Source: Pontibacter sp. G13
GTDB lineage: Bacteria > Bacteroidota > Bacteroidia > J057
Length of the DNA: 64,000 bases
Reading direction: 5' to 3'
Assembly: GCF_031851795.1 (NCBI RefSeq)
Contig: NZ_CP134696.1
Span: 1,607,576 to 1,671,575 of the forward strand
Part shown: in pieces, positions 28,688 to 36,882 of the stretch
How the letters are laid out: every line of letters starts with the position of its first letter
How positions within the stretch are numbered: the first letter of the stretch is position 1
The notes under the pieces: model-generated
Told to the model about the DNA's origin: nothing
Database searches by the model: none
Seen by the model: the letters and a program-made list of their open reading frames with translations, nothing else
Program-made: the position numbers and the translations under genes

Positions 28688-29533
28688 ATGATAAAAAGAT
28701 CAACTTGGTTCAGCTTTTATCTGCTCCTGACGGTGGTTCCACTGGTATTGGGAGTCGGATATTCCTTTCTCTACAGCATTGGAGCTGTGGGATTGCTGAG
28801 TCAAGGAGTCACGCTCGATCACTGGGCGAACCTACTCACCACTTCCGAAACCTATTCGACGCTTGGATACACGTTGTATCTGACGGTCCTGTCGATGGCA
28901 TTTGTGCTGCTCATCTCGACGGTCCTGTCCCACGTGATCTTGTTTGAGCGAAAGCCCGGAAGCTGGACGCAATGGCTGTTTGTCCCCTTGACTATGGCTC
29001 CCTTAATCGCCGCTTTTTCGATGTTCCAATGGCTAAGTCCGGGAGGGTGGTTGTCTCGTTTTTGCGTAATGGTGGGAATGACCGACCGCGTCGAGGACTT
29101 TCCTCGCCTGACACAGGACGCTGCATCTGTGGGAATTTTGGTGGCGCATATTCTGCTAGTCATGCCGCTGTTCACGCTGATTTTCCTCAACCAAGCCCAC
29201 AAGGAGCGCATTCCTGCACTTAGGCAACAGGCGTTCACGCTAGGGGCCAATGTCTGGGACTTTTTCCGGAGGGTCTATGTCCCGCTGATTTGGCACAAGT
29301 CCCGAGCGGTGATCTTGCTCTATGGAGTATTTCTGATGGGCACGTATGAAGTGCCGCTCTTGCTCGGCCGTCAAGCCCCGAGAGTAGTCACGGTACTCAT
29401 CACCGAAAAACTCACCAAATTCGATCTCGCCAATATTCCCATTGGGCACGCAATGGCCGTGCTCTACGCCGTCTTGGTACTCGCCATTACGGCATTCGCC
29501 CTTCGTCGCACACCATCCAATTCGCAGCTATGA
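28688..29533 (+). CDS. ABC importer permease, YnjC N-terminal-half-like
   Basis: A 281-residue inner-membrane permease with about six hydrophobic segments. The start at 28688 (MIKRSTWFSFYLLLTVVPL) opens the first membrane helix; the frame is open further upstream across the hairpin but does not look coding. The ATPase-contact EAA-type loop is seen as LRQQAFTLGANVWDFFRRVYVPLI. E. coli YnjC is a single double-length permease; here the two halves are separate genes. It overlaps the next permease by 4 bases (ATGA), which indicates translational coupling. Confidence 0.86.
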   Translation: MIKRSTWFSFYLLLTVVPLVLGVGYSFLYSIGAVGLLSQGVTLDHWANLLTTSETYSTLGYTLYLTVLSMAFVLLISTVLSHVILFERKPGSWTQWLFVPLTMAPLIAAFSMFQWLSPGGWLSRFCVMVGMTDRVEDFPRLTQDAASVGILVAHILLVMPLFTLIFLNQAHKERIPALRQQAFTLGANVWDFFRRVYVPLIWHKSRAVILLYGVFLMGTYEVPLLLGRQAPRVVTVLITEKLTKFDLANIPIGHAMAVLYAVLVLAITAFALRRTPSNSQL

Positions 29534-30294
29534 AAAGGCTTTTTCTCCTCGGAACTGTGATCTGTCTGGTGATGCCGATGGTGGTCATCGCCTACCTGAC
29601 CGTAGTGCAGCAATGGGTATTCCCTGAATTGGTACATGCTGACTTCACCATGAGGCATTGGCGTGAAACCCTCCTGGGCGGGAATGACCTCTTGGGAAGT
29701 TTAGCGCTTTCCTTGGGTATCTCCCTGACGGTGGCCATCGTCGCCACCTCCCTGGGATTTGGGCTTTCGGAGTTCCTCACCAGATCGTCGAAGACCCAGA
29801 CATGGATCTCCTGGTCCTATTTCCCCTATGTCATGGCTCCCGTGGTATTGGGTGCCATGTGGCAATTTTACTTTGTACGTTGGGGCTGGTCCGGATCGGT
29901 ACTGGGCGTGGTGATTGCCCAAATCTTGTATGCGACTCCCTATGCAGTGCTATTCCTAGCGGGCTTTTGGAACGACCGGATTAGGCAAACCGCCTTTCAA
30001 GCCACCACGTTGGGGGCGCATGGACGAACCGTCTTCTGGCGCATCTGGATGCCGATGGCGAAATCTTGGCTCTTGGTCTGCCTGTTCCAGTGCTTCCTGA
30101 TCTCGTGGTTTGAGTATGGAATCACCCAACTGATAGGAGTAGGCAAAGTCGGCACCTTGACGATTCAGACCATGCAGCATGTCCGAGAGGCCAATCCACA
30201 TCTGGCAGCCGTATCAGCTTGCTTGATGATCATTCCGACGCTGGGATTGTTAATCATTAATCGGCAGATCTTTTTCAGGAAAATCGGGGCGTGA
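29530..30294 (+). CDS. ABC importer permease, second subunit
   Basis: A 254-residue inner-membrane permease that forms the second half of the translocation pore. It begins with a membrane helix (MKRLFLLGTVICLVMPMVVIAYL) and carries its own EAA loop, AFQATTLGAHGRTVFWRIWMPMAKSW, for docking the ATPase. Around six helices are visible. Its start overlaps the end of the first permease by 4 bases, and the ATPase gene starts 23 bases after its stop, so the three are surely one transcript. The family is certain; the substrate is unknown. Confidence 0.87.
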   Translation: MKRLFLLGTVICLVMPMVVIAYLTVVQQWVFPELVHADFTMRHWRETLLGGNDLLGSLALSLGISLTVAIVATSLGFGLSEFLTRSSKTQTWISWSYFPYVMAPVVLGAMWQFYFVRWGWSGSVLGVVIAQILYATPYAVLFLAGFWNDRIRQTAFQATTLGAHGRTVFWRIWMPMAKSWLLVCLFQCFLISWFEYGITQLIGVGKVGTLTIQTMQHVREANPHLAAVSACLMIIPTLGLLIINRQIFFRKIGA

Positions 30295-30316
30295 TCTCCC
30301 CAAACCGAATGTGTAG

Positions 30317-31060
30317 ATGATAGATATCCAGTCAATTTCTCATTCCTTCGACCAAGAACAGGTCCTCCGAAATGTCTCGGTCCAATTGGCACCCAATCAG
30401 ACCTTGGCCATTCTGGGGAAATCCGGCTGTGGGAAAACCACTTTCCTGAAAATCCTCGCAGGTGCGCTCGTGCCGGATGGCGGACAATTTCACTGGCAGG
30501 GAACTGATATGTTGCAGCTTCCTGCACAAGATCGTGGCGTAGTGTATCTGAGTCAGGAACCGCTCCTATTTCCTCACATGACCGTGGCGGAAAATGTCGG
30601 ATTTGGCCTTGCCATCCGCAAACGGCCCAAGCCAGAAATCAACCGAAGAGTGGCGGACATGCTGGAATCTTTGGCACTGAAGGAACATGCGGAGAAGCGT
30701 CCAGATCAGCTTTCGGGCGGACAACGACAGCGGGTGGCTTTTGGTAGGGCCTTGGTCATCAATCCCAAAGTGCTGCTACTGGACGAGCCCTTTGCAAGTC
30801 TGGATAGCCAAACCCGTGGAGATATGCAGCGATTTTTTCGGAAAGTGGCTGCCCAATTCGAGATCACCTCGATGTTTGTGACGCACGATCTGAAGGAAGC
30901 ACTCATTCTGGGAGACCGATTGGCTCGTATGGAAGCTGGCGCCCTGACCACTTATCCGGACCGAAAGGCCTTCATGGAAGATCCGCGCAATGGCGTGCAG
31001 GAGGAACTCAATTTTTGGCAACACATCCAACCCTCGACACATGGCGTCCAAGACCTTTGA
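30317..31060 (+). CDS. ABC importer ATPase, YnjD-like
   Basis: A 247-residue ABC ATPase with every canonical element: Walker A GKSGCGKTT (residues 34-42), Q-loop YLSQEPLLFPHMTVAENVGF, signature LSGGQRQRVAFGRAL near residue 132, Walker B VLLLDEPFASLD near 153 and the switch histidine in VTHDLKEAL. There is no C-terminal regulatory extension, as in YnjD and thiamine-type importers. It energises the two preceding permeases. The radical SAM gene begins inside its last 20 bases in another frame, so production of that enzyme is coupled to the transporter. Confidence 0.92.
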   Translation: MIDIQSISHSFDQEQVLRNVSVQLAPNQTLAILGKSGCGKTTFLKILAGALVPDGGQFHWQGTDMLQLPAQDRGVVYLSQEPLLFPHMTVAENVGFGLAIRKRPKPEINRRVADMLESLALKEHAEKRPDQLSGGQRQRVAFGRALVINPKVLLLDEPFASLDSQTRGDMQRFFRKVAAQFEITSMFVTHDLKEALILGDRLARMEAGALTTYPDRKAFMEDPRNGVQEELNFWQHIQPSTHGVQDL

Positions 31061-31994
31061 CCATATCGAATCTATTTACTGGGTATTCACCCAACTCTGC
31101 AATGATCAATGCGACCATTGCTACAATCTCTCAGGCCCGCAAGGTCAGCGCATTTCGCTCGAAGATTGCCTCGCCATCGTGGACAATCTCCCTGCTTCCG
31201 CGGATCGGATCATCCTTTCCGGTGGCGAACCCTTGGCTGAAAAGCAGAAGCTCTACGCCATCTTGGACAAGTTGCAGGAAAAGTACCAAGGGCGTACCCA
31301 GATCATGCTCCAAACCAATGGCGACCTCCTCAATGGCAAGATCCTCGATATCCTGATCGAAAAGGGCGTGTCCCGTTTTGATATCGCCAGCATCGACCGC
31401 TACCACAAGAAGCAAGGCGCAAGACTCATGGAGCTGGCGGACCTCTTCGAATCTCGGGGAGTCAATGGCGAAGACAGCGCTCCGCTGATCAAGCGCGACA
31501 ACTTCCTCCACAACTATCCGCTTAGCTGGGGATACTGGGGCGCGACCGAGGAAATGTGGCTCGGCGGCAATTGGGCGCGAGGTCGTGCACTTCAAAAGCA
31601 GATCTGGAAACGCGATCCCAACCACAATTTCTGCTCCATCCTTTCCGGCGCGATTGGATTCCTCGATGGCCGTCCAGACATTCCACAGGAGATTTCCATC
31701 CAGCTTTGGCAGATCAATCCGTGCTGCCCCGGTACCAAGGAGGCAATGGGCGATGCGCGTATCGAACAGGTCAGCGAGGTCATGCAACGGGTGGCCGAGA
31801 GCCCCATTTTCCAGAAACTCAATGACGGAGACCCATTCACCATGGGCGAGTCGGTCGGCATCAGCGAGGACCATGCTCGAAAGCGCTGCGGAGAACTACA
31901 GAATGTCTGCCTGTGGTGCGATGAATTCTTCGGAAAACACTACGACATCCAGAAGCTCCAACCCAAACCACAAGGCGAGACGCTGGAATCCTGA
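31041..31994 (+). CDS. Radical SAM protein coupled to the ABC importer
   Basis: A 317-residue enzyme with the radical SAM cluster motif C-x3-C-x2-C in TQLCNDQCDHCYNLSG (about residues 17-24) and a GGEP motif (IILSGGEPLAEKQ) for SAM binding. Extra cysteines near the C-terminus (NPCCPGTKEA, KRCGELQNVCLWCDEFF) could hold one or more auxiliary iron-sulfur clusters, as in SPASM or Twitch proteins, though the spacing is not canonical. The start at 31041 overlaps the ATPase gene by 20 bases. It has no peptide precursor gene nearby. The reaction is unknown. Coupling to the importer suggests it processes the imported compound or depends on it. Confidence 0.85.
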   Translation: MASKTFDHIESIYWVFTQLCNDQCDHCYNLSGPQGQRISLEDCLAIVDNLPASADRIILSGGEPLAEKQKLYAILDKLQEKYQGRTQIMLQTNGDLLNGKILDILIEKGVSRFDIASIDRYHKKQGARLMELADLFESRGVNGEDSAPLIKRDNFLHNYPLSWGYWGATEEMWLGGNWARGRALQKQIWKRDPNHNFCSILSGAIGFLDGRPDIPQEISIQLWQINPCCPGTKEAMGDARIEQVSEVMQRVAESPIFQKLNDGDPFTMGESVGISEDHARKRCGELQNVCLWCDEFFGKHYDIQKLQPKPQGETLES

Positions 31995-32070
31995 TACAGC
32001 AAAAAAAAGGAAGAAGAGATTCGGGAGTAGGAACCACCGGGGGATTCACCCACTTGAATAGATCAATTAG

Positions 32071-32100
32071 CAGGGAGTCTCATGTGGCTCCCTGTCTTTC
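32071..32100 (+). terminator. Terminator of the receptor/ABC/radical SAM operon
   Basis: A 7-bp stem (CAGGGAG with CTCCCTG) with a 10-nt loop is followed by TCTTTCATTC, 76 bases after the radical SAM stop. The T-run is interrupted, so strength is moderate. Confidence 0.55.
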
Positions 32101-32163
32101 ATTCTGCCCCATAGAATCGCGGGAAAAGAAGCCGATGCTTGGCTTGAGTAAGTAGGCTTGGAA

Positions 32164-32331
32164 GGATTTGGGGGTGTCTCGGCGAGCTGGGCATTGAGTA
32201 GGTTGCGATCATGGCGTTCGCCGAGCCGGGCTGTTCCATGGGTTCGCGGTGCTCCGTCCTCCGCTGAAGGCTCCGGACTGCTGCTGGCGCAGCACCATTC
32301 CCATCCCTCACCCCGCACCTACCAGCCGCAC
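32164..32331 (-). repeat. Dispersed GC-rich repeat, copy 2
   Basis: Read on the minus strand it starts with GTGCGGCTGGTAGGTGCGG and ends with CGCCGAGACACCCCCAAATCC. Both ends match the copy at 43186-43373, while the middle differs. It fills the space between two convergent genes and has no coding potential. Confidence 0.7.
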
Positions 32332-32340
32332 GGGAGATCG

Positions 32341-33063
32341 CTAGGCAATCGTCCAGTCGTATTCCATCCATTTCACCTCAAAATCCGAATAGGCGGGATC
32401 ATTCAGATAGCTGTCCGGAAAATCGCCCCGGTACCAATCGTATAGTCGAGAACAAGTGATCTGCCGGGCCACTGGGTCCACCAGAAATTCGGCCTCACTG
32501 AACCACCGCTCGCTCACATCGAGCTGTAGATCCAGCCGATCCGCTTGATAAGGCCTGACCTTGGGGCAAGATTTGGCCCCGCAATTCAGCACAAAATGAA
32601 TCCGCGGATCGAGTTGTTCCACCTGCAGGTCCATGATCGGATCATCCTGTGGGAGATGGCCTCGGGCATTTTTCCGCAAGATCCCGTGCTCGATATCATC
32701 CAGTGACAGATCGTACCCTCCGATCAGCAAGCGATGCTCGGAGAAAAAGTCGGATTGCTCCTTCATATTCAGGGTCAACCCTTCTCGGACGGTGAGATAG
32801 CAGGTCATCCCATTGTAGACATTGATCCAGAAAGCGATTTTCTCAGCGTCTGAAAAGAGCAATTTGAGATTGACGGAAGCAAGCTCCGTCAGCATCGCGT
32901 CCAGCTCGGCGTGATTGACCGTCCTACCTGCCAGATATTCCCCTTTGAAGAAGAGCATATCCCGCGAGAAAGTCGCTGCATCGAATGTCGTAGTTCCGTC
33001 TGGATGATTAAAAGCCATAGGGTCGGTTGTGAGATCGCTGGGAATATCCCAATGAATAATCAA
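32341..33063 (-). CDS. DUF547 domain-containing protein
   Basis: A 240-residue protein with the DUF547 hallmarks: KIAFWINVYNGMTCYL (about 80-95), HGILRKNARGHLP and HFVLNCGAKSCPKVRPY (about 165-180). The family has a conserved Asn/Cys/His set resembling a papain- or transglutaminase-like core, but no established activity. No signal peptide is present, so it is probably cytoplasmic. It is transcribed toward the radical SAM gene, convergent with it, and separated by a dispersed repeat. The domain call is secure; the function is unknown. Confidence 0.85.
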   Translation of the reverse strand: MIIHWDIPSDLTTDPMAFNHPDGTTTFDAATFSRDMLFFKGEYLAGRTVNHAELDAMLTELASVNLKLLFSDAEKIAFWINVYNGMTCYLTVREGLTLNMKEQSDFFSEHRLLIGGYDLSLDDIEHGILRKNARGHLPQDDPIMDLQVEQLDPRIHFVLNCGAKSCPKVRPYQADRLDLQLDVSERWFSEAEFLVDPVARQITCSRLYDWYRGDFPDSYLNDPAYSDFEVKWMEYDWTIA

Positions 33064-33147
33064 ATATACCCAAGGCGAAATAATACCGGAGTCAGGGCGC
33101 TGACATTTGAGTGGCTTGAGCGACTAGGTACTATAAGGCACTTTTGA

Positions 33148-34077
33148 CTATTTCAGCCGCTGGTGGGATAGGGATTGATAGGTTTCCCCGTCAAAGGCGA
33201 GAAGCTCCTCCCAATCCGAATCGGATTCAGGCCTTACACTGTGGCAGAGAATCACTGGGAGTCCATGACGGTAGATAGGAATCAACTGCATATCTAGCCA
33301 ATTCCTGTAGTCCTCATCTTGGAACACCAATTGAGTTCCTGTACCATCTGTCAAGTAGAGAAACCCCCAATCATCGGTATTGGTGAAGGTGATTACGAGG
33401 GAGTCATTCACTTGATATTGCTGATGCTCAAAGGTGAAGGAGGTTTGAATTCCTGCTGAATGGATCGATTCAGCGATGATAGCTATGATCGAATCATCCT
33501 TGGTCTCCTGAACATCCAAGGGACTTAGTTGGGGATTCGCACCGGATATCACGTAGGCCGCTGTCTTGCTGATATCGGTGGGCGTTTCATATACTGCTAC
33601 AAATGGCGAGTAGATCAACTGATCCAGATACTCTACCGAAGCAATTTGAGAGGACGCTAGCAGTCGATTGTTGACATCGTACATGGAGATTTCCCCCAAA
33701 CCACGAATATCCAGATGCTGGAGTGCTTCCTTTCGGGGCATCTTGCTACGGGCATTTTCCATATCCCGATAGACTTCCTGATCCGCCAATCGGGTGATTT
33801 GCTGGAATTGATCGTAGTCCTCAATTTCGGTTTCGACATACAATTCCACGTAGAGTTCCTCATTGTCCACGAAGTAGAAATCCCTCACAAACCCGATGTA
33901 TACCGATTCGTCCTGCGGCAAATCCGATGGCAATAGCTTATAGGGATCTCTGGCAGGAGCTTCTACTTGCTCTGTGACCTGTTGCGGAGCATGATCGTCG
34001 GATTCGGAGGAAGGGGATTCACTACAGCCAAGGGCCATTGTGATCAGTGCTATTGGGAGGAAATGGATCGTTTTCAT
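33148..34077 (-). CDS. Lipoprotein of unknown function
   Basis: A 309-residue predicted lipoprotein. The start at 34077 gives a lipoprotein signal (MKTIHFLPIALITMALGC) with Cys18 as the anchor. An acidic, Ser- and Gln-rich linker follows (SESPSSESDDHAPQQ). The rest is a soluble alpha/beta region with many Asp and Tyr residues and no motif I recognise. It is transcribed alone between the DinB-family and DUF547 genes on the same strand. I cannot place it in a family. Confidence 0.75.
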   Translation of the reverse strand: MKTIHFLPIALITMALGCSESPSSESDDHAPQQVTEQVEAPARDPYKLLPSDLPQDESVYIGFVRDFYFVDNEELYVELYVETEIEDYDQFQQITRLADQEVYRDMENARSKMPRKEALQHLDIRGLGEISMYDVNNRLLASSQIASVEYLDQLIYSPFVAVYETPTDISKTAAYVISGANPQLSPLDVQETKDDSIIAIIAESIHSAGIQTSFTFEHQQYQVNDSLVITFTNTDDWGFLYLTDGTGTQLVFQDEDYRNWLDMQLIPIYRHGLPVILCHSVRPESDSDWEELLAFDGETYQSLSHQRLK

Positions 34078-34229
34078 CGACTGTGAAACCTTGTGATTCG
34101 AAGAGGACAAATATCCGAAAAAATAGACGAATATCTCAGCCAAACAAAAGATCAATCGCCCACTCAGGCCGAAAGTATGGGATACACTCGTCAGCTGAAT
34201 GGGCGATTCTATGAGGCAATGGTCGATCA

Positions 34230-34748
34230 TTAAGCTTTCTCGCGAAATTCATACCGCCCAAACACAGCCCTGCGAATCATGGATATTTGCCCGGCATGCC
34301 AAGCTGTGTGCTGAATATTCCATTCGATGGCGCCACGTTTGGTTTGAGCCACGGGGTGCGGGAATCCCACATCGACCTGCGGACCTTCCAGCTCTTCAGG
34401 TGCCAACCGCCCAATTCCACTCAAGGAATATTCCTGCATGGCTTGCCATCGGTCCCAAAGTTTGGCAGGTACAATCTTGCCCGCCGCATCTTGGGGAGCG
34501 CCTTGATTGAACCAAGGGGTATATTCGCCGAGCTTCAACGTCTTCCCAATCTCTGGATCACGACCATGAAGAACCATGACGGTATGATAGTACAGGCTCA
34601 AAGTCAGATGCCCCACTTGCCAACTGATGCTCGACTCAATCCCTTCTGGGCAGGTTTCCCATTGATCATGGGGAATGGGAGCGACGAGTTTGTCCACCCA
34701 GCCGTATGTGTTGCGAGTTTGCTCTTGGAGAAGTGTAATTGCATTCAT
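34230..34748 (-). CDS. DinB-family putative metal-dependent protein
   Basis: A 172-residue four-helix-bundle protein of the DinB/YfiT-like superfamily. The metal-binding histidines are visible: His in SWQVGHLTLSLYYH (about 46) and the pair in NIQHTAWHAGQI (about 147 and 151). The start at 34748 (MNAITLLQEQTRNTYGWV) is preferred over the ATG 12 codons upstream. Members include thiol-dependent transferases such as bacillithiol transferases, but the substrate here is unknown. The Crp/Fnr-type gene lies 45 bases upstream on the same strand and probably shares the transcript. Confidence 0.83.
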   Translation of the reverse strand: MNAITLLQEQTRNTYGWVDKLVAPIPHDQWETCPEGIESSISWQVGHLTLSLYYHTVMVLHGRDPEIGKTLKLGEYTPWFNQGAPQDAAGKIVPAKLWDRWQAMQEYSLSGIGRLAPEELEGPQVDVGFPHPVAQTKRGAIEWNIQHTAWHAGQISMIRRAVFGRYEFREKA

Positions 34749-34793
34749 GGGAGAAAGATCGGAGGAGCGCCCGAAAAATCCCATTGATGTAGA

Positions 34794-35387
34794 TCAAGAT
34801 CGTGCAGCAGCCTGTAGGTTTCTGCGAATTCGGGAAAGGGTTTCCGGCGTGACATGGAGGTACGAAGCCAACAAATATTGGGGAATGCGTTGGGCCAGAT
34901 CAGGTCGATGCTCCAACAAGGCCAGATAACGCTGTTCTGCTGAATCCAACCGGACAGACCTGAGCTGTTCGTGGAGCAACAGGAATAGTTGCCGATTGAC
35001 TCGGTCAGTCATACGCTGGACAAAGGGATGATCCTGAACCAGCTTGATCAAGTCCTGTCGATTTGCCACCCACACCACCGTGGGTTCGAGGCACACCAAT
35101 CGCTTGGAGGAAGGCATTTCCGTGAGGAAGGATGCATAGCTGGTGGCAAAACTTCCTTCCGCCAGAAATTCATGAATGACTTCCTTGTCATGAGACACAA
35201 AGGTGCATTTCATCAAGCCCTCTTCGATGATTCCCAGATGATGGCAAATAGAACCTGCTTGCACAAACACTTGGTCAGCATCGAATTCATGCCGATGGAA
35301 CGCATTCAAATAGGTAGTCGCCTCCGCATGAGAAAGCTCGAAACGTCGGCAGAGGATATCGCGGAGGAAGGAAGGTGGATGGCTCAT
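34794..35387 (-). CDS. Crp/Fnr family transcriptional regulator
   Basis: A 197-residue regulator: an N-terminal cyclic-nucleotide-binding-type beta barrel (about 20-125, VFVQAGSICHHLGIIEEGLMK) and a C-terminal DNA-binding part whose recognition segment reads YLLASYLHVTPETLSRIRR. No cysteine cluster for oxygen sensing is present, and the ligand is unknown. The start at 35387 is chosen because upstream in-frame codons cover the terminator of the export operon. It precedes the DinB-family gene by 45 bases. A second gene of the same type at 47137-47712 precedes an MBL-fold gene in the same way. Confidence 0.86.
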   Translation of the reverse strand: MSHPPSFLRDILCRRFELSHAEATTYLNAFHRHEFDADQVFVQAGSICHHLGIIEEGLMKCTFVSHDKEVIHEFLAEGSFATSYASFLTEMPSSKRLVCLEPTVVWVANRQDLIKLVQDHPFVQRMTDRVNRQLFLLLHEQLRSVRLDSAEQRYLALLEHRPDLAQRIPQYLLASYLHVTPETLSRIRRNLQAAARS

Positions 35388-35423
35388 CCACTGAAGGTAG
35401 GAATATTTGCCTGCTTGATCGGC

Positions 35424-35459
35424 AAAAAATATACCCCCAGTTCCCCTCTCAGGAACCGG
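35424..35459 (-). terminator. Rho-independent terminator of the export operon
   Basis: On the minus strand an 8-bp stem (CCGGTTCC with GGAACTGG, one G-U pair) is followed by GGGTATATTTTTT. It lies just downstream of the TolC-family stop codon and upstream of the Crp/Fnr start. Confidence 0.75.
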
Positions 35460-35475
35460 AGGCACACACGCAAAA

Positions 35476-36882
35476 TCAAAGATTACCGATACTGTAGGAA
35501 AGTCCCGCTACAGAAATCTGGTATTTTGAGATCAGCTCGATCCATTTGATTCGAGCTTCGATGAGTTTGGTCTCCCGGGAGTTCACCAAGAACAGGGAAC
35601 TTTCCCCGAGATCAAATTTTTGCCGTTCACCTGTCAGGAGGCGTTCGTAGCTATCGACATTTCCTCGGTACAAAACCACCTGATCAGAAAGCATGGCCTG
35701 CTGATTGCGATAGCTTCTCAGCTTGTTTCGGAGGTTCTGCAATTTGTCCTGACGAGCCATCTGGGTGTCCTGAATCTTCAGATTGGCCAGTTCCACATCT
35801 CCTCGTTGCTTTCGCAGCAGCAACGGAAAACTAAAACTCAGCCCCCAGGTGTAATTCTGGGTAGAGAGCGTATTCACAGCATCTCCGCCAGTCGGTTGGG
35901 TAAGGAAATTGTACTTCAAGTCCAATTTGGGCTTGAGTTGCTCTCGCTTCAATCTCTGCTCCACTTCGAGGTCTTGAAGCTTGAATCCATACAGGCGCAT
36001 TTCCGGATGTTGGAATTCCAACAGGTCAAGGGCGGCATCCAGAGAATCCTGAGAAATTCCTTCGGACAGGATGACGGTCTCGGCTCTCGGAGGAACGAGG
36101 CTATCCGTGATGACCAACGGAATCTGGTTTTCATACCAGAGGAAGTTGGACAGATCCAAGGAGGAATTCTGGTAGATCAGCAATGCCTCATTCCTACCGA
36201 TCTCTCGGTTTTGCACTTGAATGGCGGCTTCAAGGGTGTCGATCGCAGGTTTGTCCCCCAGTTCGTAGCTTCCCTTGACTGCTTCCAGACGAGTCTGAGC
36301 CAGCAAGACAGCTTCTTCAAAGACCTGAACCTGATTCCATGCCTGCACCCATTTCCAATAGGACTTCAGGGCTTCGAAGTACAGGTCATTCATCATATTT
36401 TGCCGCTCTGCCTCGGTCGACTGTGCGTAGATCTTGGCCTGTTTGAGCGCCGCACGGCGTTTGTCGATGAATAGTCCTTGCCCGACCGGCACGGAGATTC
36501 CCCCATACCACAGTCCGTCATCCGGGACAAAATTCTCGGGATTGAGGAAGATGCCAGAGTTTTGCTCGAATCCCCCCTGCAATTCCACGCCAAACCAAGT
36601 AGGTACCTTGAGGCCCGAGTGCAACAAGGAATAGTAATCCTTGTCATCGAATCGCTTTTGGTTGAAATCGGTGAATATATACGGATCAAAACCTCCCTTG
36701 GCCCTACGGATTGTACTCTTCCCCTGCTCGATCAAGAGCTCACCCTGCACCGAAATCGGATGATATTCCCCGACCAGCCACATGAGCTGCTCGGGCGTGA
36801 ATACCTGCTGGGCGGAAGTAGAATTCCTGCCTAAGGAAAGTAATGTGATCAGTATCAAGAATCCGCGAACGAATCTGATCAT
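35476..36882 (-). CDS. TolC family outer-membrane efflux protein
   Basis: A 468-residue outer-membrane channel component. A signal peptide (MIRFVRGFLILITLLSLGRNSTSAQ) precedes two repeated coiled-coil/barrel halves. Long heptad-rich helices such as RRAALKQAKIYAQSTEAERQNMMNDLYFEALKSYWKWVQAWNQ are typical of the periplasmic tunnel. It is the last gene of the TetR-ABC-HlyD-TolC operon, and its start codon overlaps the HlyD stop by one base (TAATG). It provides the exit duct for whatever the ABC protein handles. The family is secure. Confidence 0.88.
   Translation of the reverse strand: MIRFVRGFLILITLLSLGRNSTSAQQVFTPEQLMWLVGEYHPISVQGELLIEQGKSTIRRAKGGFDPYIFTDFNQKRFDDKDYYSLLHSGLKVPTWFGVELQGGFEQNSGIFLNPENFVPDDGLWYGGISVPVGQGLFIDKRRAALKQAKIYAQSTEAERQNMMNDLYFEALKSYWKWVQAWNQVQVFEEAVLLAQTRLEAVKGSYELGDKPAIDTLEAAIQVQNREIGRNEALLIYQNSSLDLSNFLWYENQIPLVITDSLVPPRAETVILSEGISQDSLDAALDLLEFQHPEMRLYGFKLQDLEVEQRLKREQLKPKLDLKYNFLTQPTGGDAVNTLSTQNYTWGLSFSFPLLLRKQRGDVELANLKIQDTQMARQDKLQNLRNKLRSYRNQQAMLSDQVVLYRGNVDSYERLLTGERQKFDLGESSLFLVNSRETKLIEARIKWIELISKYQISVAGLSYSIGNL

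Noticed and set aside
30990-31040. A start for the radical SAM gene 17 codons upstream
   Set aside because: It would place the extra residues wholly inside the ATPase coding region, and they do not resemble a radical SAM N-terminus; the ATG at 31041 fits better.
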